Position numbers and translations under genes: made by a program. Positions 28,556 to 35,312 of a stretch of DNA of 38,984 bases are shown in pieces (the stretch's first letter is position 1; each line of letters opens with the position of its first letter). The DNA is taken from NCBI GenBank assembly GCA_031255415.1, contig JAIRSO010000033.1:1-38984 (forward strand). Reading direction: 5' to 3'. Below the pieces are notes generated by a model. It was given only the letters and a program-made list of their open reading frames with translations. It was not told where the DNA came from and did not search any database. Source of the stretch: Oscillospiraceae bacterium (GTDB lineage Bacteria; Bacillota; Clostridia; Christensenellales; Aristaeellaceae).

Positions 28556-29527
28556 TCACCTCCCTATCCGCGCGGCGCGCGCGGTTTCGCGGACGCGGCG
28601 TTTCTCATCGCGCTTCATGCGCTCGACCGACCAATCCCGATCCAGCGACATCTGCAGCGCGGTCAGGGCGAATATGATGAGGAACGTCATCGTGGACAGC
28701 GCGAGCGCGTAGCCGTAGTCGTTATTGCCGAAGTAGGCCTGTTTGAACGAATACAGGATGATCGTTTCAGTCGCGCCGGAAGGCCCGCCGTTGGTCATGA
28801 TCATCACGTTGTCGAACGCGTTGAACGAGGATATGACGGCAAGCACCAGCATGGTTGTAACGATCGGCATGATCTGCGGCAGCGATATGCGCGTGACGCG
28901 CTTGATGAATCCCGCTCCGTCAATCAGCGCGGACTCGTGCTGTTCCTCCGGGATATCCTGCAGAGCGGCTAGATATATCAGCATATTCATACCGCCGCCC
29001 ATCACCAGGCCGGGCACGCTCATGCACCATTTGACCAGGCGCGCGTCGTTGAGCCACAGCTGATCCTTCAATCCCAGCGTGCGCATGATGAAGTTCGCCA
29101 GCCCGTAATCCGGCTGCCAGATGAATTTCCACAGCACCATCATCGCTATGCCCGGCGCGATGGCGGGGATATAGTACATCGTTCTAAGGATCGTCTTGCC
29201 GCGCCTCACCTCGTTGATCAGCGTGGCTAGCAGTATCGGCGTCCAGAACGTCATCACCAGCCCGATCAGCAGGAATTCTATATTATTCTTTATCGCGGTG
29301 GCGAAGAAGTGATCCGTGAACGCGCGGGCATAGTTGGCAAGACCCACGAACGTGCCGGGCATGCGCACGATGTCCACCTTGAAAAACGAGACGAAAACGC
29401 CCAGCAGTATGGGGTAATACTTAAACAGCGTGAAGCTGATCAGAGCGGGCAGCAGGAAAACCCAGCCGATCAAGCCGAACCCGCCGCGCTTCTTCCTACG
29501 CGGACCTGCCGCGCTGGCGTGGGTCAT
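28556..29527 (-). CDS. Carbohydrate ABC transporter permease (MalF/UgpA-type)
   Basis: A 323-residue permease with a basic N-terminus (GPRRKKRG), six predicted membrane segments (the first at about 18-40) and the EAA loop HESALIDGAGFIKRVTRISLP. The C-terminal cytoplasmic tail is Arg-rich. GGGAGGAAGG precedes the ATG. It follows the solute-binding protein gene after an intergenic hairpin and precedes the MalG-type permease. Confidence 0.92.
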   Translation of the reverse strand: MTHASAAGPRRKKRGGFGLIGWVFLLPALISFTLFKYYPILLGVFVSFFKVDIVRMPGTFVGLANYARAFTDHFFATAIKNNIEFLLIGLVMTFWTPILLATLINEVRRGKTILRTMYYIPAIAPGIAMMVLWKFIWQPDYGLANFIMRTLGLKDQLWLNDARLVKWCMSVPGLVMGGGMNMLIYLAALQDIPEEQHESALIDGAGFIKRVTRISLPQIMPIVTTMLVLAVISSFNAFDNVMIMTNGGPSGATETIILYSFKQAYFGNNDYGYALALSTMTFLIIFALTALQMSLDRDWSVERMKRDEKRRVRETARAARIGR

Positions 29528-29564
29528 CGTTATCCTTCCTCCCTGGCGCTTGGCGATTTATAAA

Positions 29565-29590
29565 GGCCCGGTCGTAAGACCGACCGGGCC
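29565..29590 (-). terminator. Hairpin between solute-binding protein and permease genes
   Basis: GGCCCGGTCG (29565-29574) pairs with 29581-29590 across a 6-base loop; TTTATAAAT follows on the minus strand. It probably causes partial termination or protects the upstream mRNA, raising binding-protein levels over the permeases, as is common in such operons. Confidence 0.75.
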
Positions 29591-29612
29591 AACCGTTCAG
29601 TTAGAAGGATTG

Positions 29613-30989
29613 TCAGGGTTTCTTGAAAGTCTGGGGGTACATCTCGTACAGACGGTCGGCGCACTCGTCGAGCAGGGCTTTCGCCTCGTCGAACGTGATG
29701 CCTTCCTTCAGATAGATGGTCTGCAGCGGGATGACGATCTCGTTCTTGAGGTCGTTCCAGTTCGGGCAATACGGCTCGGGCTTAGCCATAGCCATAGCGG
29801 CTGACAGTTCGGCAGCCCATCCTTCCGGCCACTGCGAAGCCATCGAGTATTTCTTCTCGACCAGGTCTGTGCGCACCGACGGACGCGCGTCCAGCTGACC
29901 CAGGCTGTCCATCAGCGCCCAGCGTTCGAGCAGGTAATCCTCGTCGTAGCTAATCAGGTTGATGATATCCCACGCCGCGTCGCGCTGTTCCTTGGACGCT
30001 ATAGGGGACATAGTCCACACCTCGCCGCCCGCGAACGCGACCTGCATGCCGCCCTCATCCTTGCCGGGCAGAGGGAACACGCCGATATCATCCTGCACCT
30101 GATCGAACTTCGCCAGCGCCTCTACGGTGAAATCAGGCGGCTGGCCCCATCCGAACGCGGCCTGTCCGGCCTTGAAGTGGTTCTGATAGTCGTCGTAGCT
30201 TTCGAGGATATCCTTCTGGGTCGCGTTGCGCGTCCAGACCAGCTCGTTCATGAACATAGCGGCGTTCACGCCCGGCTCCTCGTTGAACGCGATAGCCCAC
30301 GATCCGTCCTCGTTCTGGCGAACCATTTCGCCGCCGGCAGACCATACCCACGGGGTAAACGTCCACGCGTTATAATCGGAGCCAAGCAGCAGATAGCCAA
30401 AGCGCGGCTCGTCCTTATCGGTGTACTGCTGCGCTAACTCCGCGAACTGCGACCAAGTGGTGGGCAGTACCGACGGATCGCCGCCTGCCTCGCGGATCAC
30501 GGCCTTATTGTAGGTAATGCCCGTTACATAAGGGCCGTAGGGCACGGCGTACCATTTGCCGTCAGGCGTTGACAGAGCCTGGTCGAACGTGGAGTTGACC
30601 AGTCCCTGCTTCTTCAAATCCCAATTGACGACGTATTCGGTGATTTCGGCGATCGTGCCGTTAGCCAAACGCGTCTGCACGTCAACATATGGGAATTGCG
30701 AGGTAAATGTCGGGCCGTCTCCAGCCATCAGAAGCGTATCGTATTGCTGGCGGTAATCGGTGCCTGGGGCGAGGCGCGTCCATTCGATTTCAACGTCCGG
30801 GAATTTAGCTTCCACGGCGTTTTTCTGATGTTCATACAGCGTCCAGTCAGCTTCCTGGACGTCGTCCTGGGGCATCATGTAGAGTTTCAGCTTGACTTTC
30901 TCGCCCTCAGCGACAGCTGAGCCGGCGAAGCCGGCCAGCGACAGCAGCATCGCGACCGTGAGAGCCAGTGCAACGAGAGATTTGCGCAT
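29613..30989 (-). CDS. Extracellular solute-binding protein of a sugar ABC importer
   Basis: A 458-residue family 1 solute-binding protein that captures the imported sugar. The signal peptide is MRKSLVALALTVAMLLSLAGF. The expected lipobox reads Leu18-Ala19-Gly20-Phe21; Cys is replaced by Phe (codon TTC, where TGC would be Cys). The only evident cleavage is SPase I at AVA-EGEK (after 27). Gram-positive binding proteins are normally lipoproteins, so its anchoring is unclear. Central motifs such as YNKAVIREAGGDPSVLPTTW fit the family. AGGAGGAGAACGC precedes the ATG. First gene of the importer operon, under a consensus promoter. Confidence 0.92.
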   Translation of the reverse strand: MRKSLVALALTVAMLLSLAGFAGSAVAEGEKVKLKLYMMPQDDVQEADWTLYEHQKNAVEAKFPDVEIEWTRLAPGTDYRQQYDTLLMAGDGPTFTSQFPYVDVQTRLANGTIAEITEYVVNWDLKKQGLVNSTFDQALSTPDGKWYAVPYGPYVTGITYNKAVIREAGGDPSVLPTTWSQFAELAQQYTDKDEPRFGYLLLGSDYNAWTFTPWVWSAGGEMVRQNEDGSWAIAFNEEPGVNAAMFMNELVWTRNATQKDILESYDDYQNHFKAGQAAFGWGQPPDFTVEALAKFDQVQDDIGVFPLPGKDEGGMQVAFAGGEVWTMSPIASKEQRDAAWDIINLISYDEDYLLERWALMDSLGQLDARPSVRTDLVEKKYSMASQWPEGWAAELSAAMAMAKPEPYCPNWNDLKNEIVIPLQTIYLKEGITFDEAKALLDECADRLYEMYPQTFKKP

Positions 30990-31081
30990 GCGTTCTCCTC
31001 CTAGTTTGATGGATAACGGAACGAACGGATCGATGCGGCGCAGATTACGGCGAACGCCGCACAGGCGTTTGTATATAGTGA

Positions 31082-31110
31082 ATTATAGCGTATTTGCAAC
31101 GCCGTGTCAA
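31082..31110 (-). promoter_or_regulatory. Consensus promoter of the importer operon
   Basis: Perfect TTGACA (31105-31110) and perfect TATAAT (31082-31087) spaced exactly 17 bases on the minus strand. A promoter this strong for a sugar importer implies repression or attenuation when the sugar is absent, but I cannot name the repressor. Confidence 0.9.
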
Positions 31111-31210
31111 GAGGATTTGCTAATAGATTGAAAAGATCGGATTAGAATTTAACATAAATATACTATATTTGGTGGGAGAACGAGGCTCTATTGATTCGCG
31201 CCCGGTTATG

Positions 31211-31248
31211 GAAAGCCGCCTATGGCGCAAGCTACACAGGCGGCTTTC
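31211..31248 (-). terminator. Second stem after the S41 protease gene
   Basis: GAAAGCCGCCT (31211-31221) pairs perfectly with 31238-31248 around a 16-base loop. It lies behind the first hairpin and upstream of the importer promoter, so it may insulate it. On the plus strand CTTTCTTC forms a weak pyrimidine tail. Confidence 0.5.
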
Positions 31249-31265
31249 TTCCCGTCCGAACCGGC

Positions 31266-31301
31266 AAAGAGGCGCGCCTGCCAGAGCAAGCGCGCCTCTT
31301 T
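31266..31301 (-). terminator. Terminator hairpin of the S41 protease gene
   Basis: AAAGAGGCGCGC (31266-31277) pairs perfectly with 31290-31301, loop 12 bases, starting 5 bases after the stop codon. The stem ends in CTCTTT on the minus strand, giving a short T-run inside the stem. Confidence 0.7.
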
Positions 31302-31305
31302 AATC

Positions 31306-32517
31306 CTACTCCTTCTCAAGCTCCTTGACCAGATGCTCGAGCGCCGCTTTCAATTGATTATCCTTATCGCGGTCGAGTATCGTATTCTCGTCGATCGCGT
31401 CCTCGTCGAGCGCGACCACGATATCCGGCTCGATCCCAACCCCTTGTATCGCCGAGCCGCTGGGCGTGAAATACTGCTGGCTGGTCACCTGCATCCCATC
31501 GCCCTCGGGGAACTCGTACACGCTTTGGATGATCCCCTTGCCATAGGTCTTCTCGCCGATGATCACGGCGGCTCCGTTATCCTTCAGCGCGCCGATCAGA
31601 ATCTCGCTTGACGACGCGCTGTTGCCGTTGCATAACACCGCCAGCGGCATGCCCAGCGACTGCCCGTCCGCGAAGTAATTAACCTCCAGCCCGTAACGAT
31701 CGCTGGTATAATATATCAACTCGTCGTCGAGCAGCGTGTTCGCCACCTGCTCCGCGTAACTGGTCAGCCCGCCCGGGTTATCGCGCAGGTCGATCACCAG
31801 CGCGGCCATACCCTGCTCCCGAAGCCCCGCCAGCGCGTCGCCGTACTCCTCCGCCATCGTGCCCTCGAACGAGTACAATCGAATATAACCAACCCCGTCG
31901 TCCAGCATCGAGGATTCGACATTGTTCATGTGAACGTCTCCGCGCGGCACCGTAAAGAGGATATCCTCGCTGCCGCGCCGAACCGTAACCTCCACCGTAG
32001 TCCCCGCCGGCCCCCCGCGCATGATCTCCACCGCGCGGTTCATCTCGAACGCGTCGACGGGCAAATCGTCCACCTGCACGATCTTATCGCCCGAGCGTAT
32101 CCCGACCGACTCCGCTGGGCTGCCCGGGAACACGCGCACGATCGTCAGCGAGTTATCCTCCGTGCGCGCGAGTATCTGCACGCCGATCCCTTTGTAATCG
32201 CCGGTCAGCTGCTCGTTCATCGCGACCACGTCGTCCTTCGAATAGTAGAAGGAATACGGATCGTTCAGCGGATCGAACAGTCCCCGCATCGCGCCCGTCA
32301 GCAGGCTCTCCGGATCAACGTCCTTATAATACGTCCGGGAAATGATCTGGCGGATCTCCTCGATGTGCTTGTACTGCTGGAGAAGATCGTACTCCTCCTG
32401 CGAGATCGTGACCGTCCCGCCGCCCGCGAACGCGACCGCGCATACGCCCAGCATAAGCGTCGCCAGCGCGGCGGCCAGCATGAACCGCCGGAACATGACC
32501 TGTATCTGCCGGGTCAT
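31306..32517 (-). CDS. S41 family C-terminal processing peptidase
   Basis: A 403-residue exported serine protease of the CtpA/CtpB type. An N-terminal signal or anchor (FMLAAALATLMLGVCAVAFA) is followed by an N-terminal helical region, a PDZ domain (about 105-185, GIGVQILARTEDNSLTIVRV then SGDKIVQVDDLPV) and the S41 core. The Ser/Lys dyad is Ser302 in NSASSSE and Lys327 in TYGKG, 25 apart as in Prc and CtpB. Length is normal. AGGAGGGACTGA precedes the ATG. It lies 41 bases after the regulator gene, apparently in one transcript with ugpC and the regulator; a link to the importer is unproven. Confidence 0.92.
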   Translation of the reverse strand: MTRQIQVMFRRFMLAAALATLMLGVCAVAFAGGGTVTISQEEYDLLQQYKHIEEIRQIISRTYYKDVDPESLLTGAMRGLFDPLNDPYSFYYSKDDVVAMNEQLTGDYKGIGVQILARTEDNSLTIVRVFPGSPAESVGIRSGDKIVQVDDLPVDAFEMNRAVEIMRGGPAGTTVEVTVRRGSEDILFTVPRGDVHMNNVESSMLDDGVGYIRLYSFEGTMAEEYGDALAGLREQGMAALVIDLRDNPGGLTSYAEQVANTLLDDELIYYTSDRYGLEVNYFADGQSLGMPLAVLCNGNSASSSEILIGALKDNGAAVIIGEKTYGKGIIQSVYEFPEGDGMQVTSQQYFTPSGSAIQGVGIEPDIVVALDEDAIDENTILDRDKDNQLKAALEHLVKELEKE

Positions 32518-32558
32518 TCAGTCCCTCCTCTTTGGGGAACGAGGCTCAGCCCGATAGC

Positions 32559-33623
32559 TCAACGCACGAGCGTGGGCTGGTCGCCGCCGCTCTTGCTAAG
32601 CAGGAACAGCAGGCGGAATGTAATAGCGTCGTCGAAGTGGCGCAGATCCAGCCCCGTCTGGCGCTGAACCTTGTCCAGCCTGTACACCAGCGTGTTACGG
32701 TGGATATACAGCTGGCGCGCCGTGTCGCTGAGGTTCAGATCCTTCGCGAAGAACATCTCGATCGTGTGCAGCATCTCTTCGTTAAACAAGCGCGACGACT
32801 TGCGGTTGAACACGATTTGATTGTAACGCTGACCCATATCGCGCGGTATCTCCATCAGGAACCGTTCTAATATCAGGTTGCGGTACAGGTAAACGTTCAA
32901 CTCCGGCTTGAACGCGTGCCCTACTTCCAGCGCGCGCCAGGCCTCGCGGTACGACTCGCCCGTCTGCGTGAACGCGGGCTTAGGCTCGCCGATCGCGACG
33001 GTCACGCGGGTGGCGGTCTCGCTGAGCGCGGTCTGCTCGACGGCCTCTGCCAGCTGCTGCAGTTCCTCCATGGACTCGACCTGCGGCATGGACTTGATCA
33101 AAGCGAGCGTGTGCCTATCAATCTCCACCAGCAGATCGTCGTCGCCGACCGGGATCATGTCCCGCAGCAGATCCATCGCGCTGATGCGACCCGCTTGCAG
33201 CGCGTGGAACACGATGACGGTGCGTTCCAGCTCCATCGGTATGCCGTACTCGTGCGCGGTGGATTCTATCTCCGGCGCCGACAGCTCCTCGCGCAGCACG
33301 CGCCGGCAAGCGTCGTTGCGGTTGGACGTAGGCAGAGCGTCCTGCAGCGATCCCAGCAGCGATTGCACCAGCAGAGCGCAGTCCACGGACGCGGCCTCCG
33401 TGCCGTGCACGACCACGCACGCGATCGGCGGCGCTTTCACCGCCAGCCACGTGCGGTTGTCGATCACCTGCGGCCTGCCCGAGTCCAGCTCGATGGGGAT
33501 CGGGATCATATCCGCTCCCGAGTCGGGGATTATCGGACAGCCGTGCTCGTCCAATAACTGTACAACCGACGTTAAGCGCGCGAGGATAGCGTTGATCTGA
33601 TCGAAGTAAAGCTTGTCTAACAC
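32559..33623 (-). CDS. CdaR/PucR-family transcriptional regulator
   Basis: A 354-residue regulator. The C-terminal PucR-type helix-turn-helix (about 290-345) reads NLSDTARQLYIHRNTLVYRLDKV, and a GGDEF-like CdaR domain lies in the middle (VTVAIGEPKPAFTQTGESYREAWRAL). The N-terminal part resembles the sugar-diacid recognition region. E. coli CdaR responds to glycerate and controls galactarate and glucarate use, so a sugar-acid signal is plausible here. I chose the GTG at 33623 because AAAGGGG lies about 9 bases upstream; the longer frame to 33695 would start within the ugpC terminator. Follows ugpC. Confidence 0.85.
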   Translation of the reverse strand: MLDKLYFDQINAILARLTSVVQLLDEHGCPIIPDSGADMIPIPIELDSGRPQVIDNRTWLAVKAPPIACVVVHGTEAASVDCALLVQSLLGSLQDALPTSNRNDACRRVLREELSAPEIESTAHEYGIPMELERTVIVFHALQAGRISAMDLLRDMIPVGDDDLLVEIDRHTLALIKSMPQVESMEELQQLAEAVEQTALSETATRVTVAIGEPKPAFTQTGESYREAWRALEVGHAFKPELNVYLYRNLILERFLMEIPRDMGQRYNQIVFNRKSSRLFNEEMLHTIEMFFAKDLNLSDTARQLYIHRNTLVYRLDKVQRQTGLDLRHFDDAITFRLLFLLSKSGGDQPTLVR

Positions 33624-33687
33624 AGTCGGCGCCCCTTTCCGGTACGTCCATATGCCTTTATTGACCTTTGTCCCCATCTCGCATAAA

Positions 33688-33734
33688 GGGGCCACGGCAT
33701 GCCGTGACCCCGCCTGCGGGCCGCCCGCCCGCAG
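33688..33734 (-). terminator. Tandem hairpins after ugpC
   Basis: Two stems follow the ugpC stop on the minus strand: CTGCGGG/CCCGCAG (33714-33720 with 33728-33734) and an 11-position stem with one mismatch (33688-33711, GGGGCCACGGC/GCCGTGACCCC). TTTATGCG follows the second. They probably lower, rather than stop, transcription into the regulator gene. Confidence 0.65.
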
Positions 33735-33752
33735 CGTCCGACTTGGATATCG

Positions 33753-34874
33753 TTAACGGTTCAGTATCGTCTGTTCGGTGTCCTTGTCGAAGAAATGCAG
33801 GTGGTTCGTATCGAACGCGACCTTAATCGAGTCTCCGGCGCGCGATACCGTGCGCGGATCGACGCGCGCGATAACGTTATCTTCCTTGCCCGAGGTTTTC
33901 AGGTACAGGAAGGTTTCGGAGCCTAGCAGTTCGACCACCTCGACGCTTACGTCGATCAGCGACTTGGGCGCGTTGGCGATAAACACCTCTTCGTCGTGGA
34001 TGTTCTCCGGGCGGATGCCCAGCACGACTTCCTTGCCGATGTAGGATTCGTCGTTCAGTTTAGCGACCTTGCCCTGCGGGATGAGTATCTTGTTGTCGCC
34101 GAACACCGCGTAGACCGCGTTGCCTTCGCGAACCAGCTTAACGTCGAAGAAGTTCATCTGCGGGCTGCCTATGAACCCGGCGACGAAGCGGTTGACCGGG
34201 AAATCATACAGGTTCTGCGGCGAATCGACCTGCTGGACGAATCCGTCCTTCATGACGACGATGCGCGTGCCCATCGTCAAGGCCTCGGTCTGGTCGTGCG
34301 TCACGTAGATGAACGTGGTCTGCAGACGTTGATGCAGCTTGGTAATCTCGGTGCGCATCTGTACGCGCAGCTTCGCGTCGAGGTTGGAGAGCGGTTCGTC
34401 CATGAGGAAGACCTTCGGTTCGCGGACGATCGCGCGACCCAGAGCGACGCGCTGGCGCTGGCCGCCTGACAAGGCCTTCGGTTTGCGGTTGAGGAGGTAT
34501 TCGATGTCCAGTATCTTGGCGGCTTCATGCACGCGGCGCTCGATCTCGGCCTTGGGGGTCTTGCGCAGTTTCAGGCCGAACGCCATATTATCGTACACGG
34601 TCATGTGCGGATACAACGCGTAGTTCTGGAACACCATCGCGATGTCGCGGTCTTTCGGGGCGACGTCGTTGACGAGTTTGTCGGAGATATACAGTTCGCC
34701 TTCGGAGATCTCTTCCAGGCCCGCGACCATCCGCAGAGTCGTGGACTTTCCACAGCCGGAAGGGCCGACAAGGACGATAAATTCCTTGTCCTCGATATCC
34801 AGCGTGAAGTCACTGACAGCGGTAACGCCGCCCGTGTATACCTTGTAGATATGCTTAAGGGATACGCTAGCCAT
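33753..34874 (-). CDS. ugpC: UgpC/MsmX-type sugar ABC transporter ATPase
   Basis: A 373-residue ATPase that energises CUT1 sugar importers. Walker A GPSGCGKST is at 37-45, the Q-loop at FQNYALYPHMTVYDN, signature LSGGQRQR, Walker B VFLMDEP with SNLDAKLR, and the switch His in YVTHDQTEAL. The C-terminal MalK-type regulatory OB/TOBE domain follows from about 235. Ends NR. GAAGGAGGT lies a few bases before the ATG. MsmX-like ATPases often serve several importers, which explains its location outside the permease operon. It has a long structured leader (see 34875-35312). Confidence 0.95.
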   Translation of the reverse strand: MASVSLKHIYKVYTGGVTAVSDFTLDIEDKEFIVLVGPSGCGKSTTLRMVAGLEEISEGELYISDKLVNDVAPKDRDIAMVFQNYALYPHMTVYDNMAFGLKLRKTPKAEIERRVHEAAKILDIEYLLNRKPKALSGGQRQRVALGRAIVREPKVFLMDEPLSNLDAKLRVQMRTEITKLHQRLQTTFIYVTHDQTEALTMGTRIVVMKDGFVQQVDSPQNLYDFPVNRFVAGFIGSPQMNFFDVKLVREGNAVYAVFGDNKILIPQGKVAKLNDESYIGKEVVLGIRPENIHDEEVFIANAPKSLIDVSVEVVELLGSETFLYLKTSGKEDNVIARVDPRTVSRAGDSIKVAFDTNHLHFFDKDTEQTILNR

Positions 34875-35084
34875 GATTATACCTCCTTCAAATTCGCGAC
34901 GGTTCCGCTCTCCCCCGCGTGCGGCCGCTTCGAGCGCGACCGATCCAAAACGCGCGGATCGATCCGCGGCGCGCGGGGAAAGGGATACCGTCTTTGGTCA
35001 AAGAACGGACAGACTCAAACGCCTTACTGAAGGCACGCCCTGAAGGGATTCTTCACCGGGAGCGTTGGCCTTCGACTTGATCTA

Positions 35085-35113
35085 ATTATACAATGTAACG
35101 GCTCAAAATAACA
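35085..35113 (-). promoter_or_regulatory. Candidate promoter of ugpC
   Basis: A perfect TATAAT lies at 35085-35090 on the minus strand; the -35 position (35108-35113) reads TGTTAT, a weak match. An activator could compensate, which is speculation. Another TATAAT at 35133-35138 also lacks a good -35. Confidence 0.45.
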
Positions 35114-35263
35114 GGTGCGAGTTCCGCTAAAAATTATAAGGCGGCTTTGTACATTTTTTAGTCCGCTACGAAAAACTTTTGCGCAAGCGTCGATTCCATA
35201 CACGGACGAGCCGCCCGGCGGGATGGACTCGCGGAATCGATCCGGCTGGGAGGCCTTAGGCGC

Positions 35264-35293
35264 AAAGAAAGCGGCGCCCGCGAAGGACGCCGC
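35264..35293 (-). terminator. Rho-independent terminator of the GH78 gene
   Basis: On the minus strand GCGGCGTCC pairs with GGGCGCCGC (9 pairs, one G-T) around TTCGC, then TTTCTTT follows. It begins about 20 bases after the stop codon. Confidence 0.85.
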
Positions 35294-35312
35294 CTGAGGA
35301 TAATTATCGCGA

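Larger units (their letters stand above)
30990..31305. other. Regulatory gap: leader and promoter of the importer operon, and terminators of the S41 gene
   Basis: No gene seen. The right part holds two stems downstream of the S41 protease gene (listed separately); the left part holds the importer promoter and a leader of about 86 bases. The leader contains a CGGCG-AA-CGCCG palindrome (31048-31059) that can also pair with nearby GCGGCG, a possible operator or RNA hairpin. Confidence 0.6.
34875..35312. other. 438-base gap with long structured ugpC leader
   Basis: No gene seen. From the -10 at 35085 the ugpC leader would be about 200 bases. It holds three stems, TGAAG/CTTCA (35041-35055), GCCTT/AAGGC (35021-35034) and CCG-TCTTT/AAAGA-CGG (34988-35008), and a perfect 16-base palindrome CGCGGATCGATCCGCG (34953-34968). 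Upstream is an AT-rich stretch with a second TATAAT (35133-35138) and the GH78 terminator (35264-35293). Confidence 0.6.
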
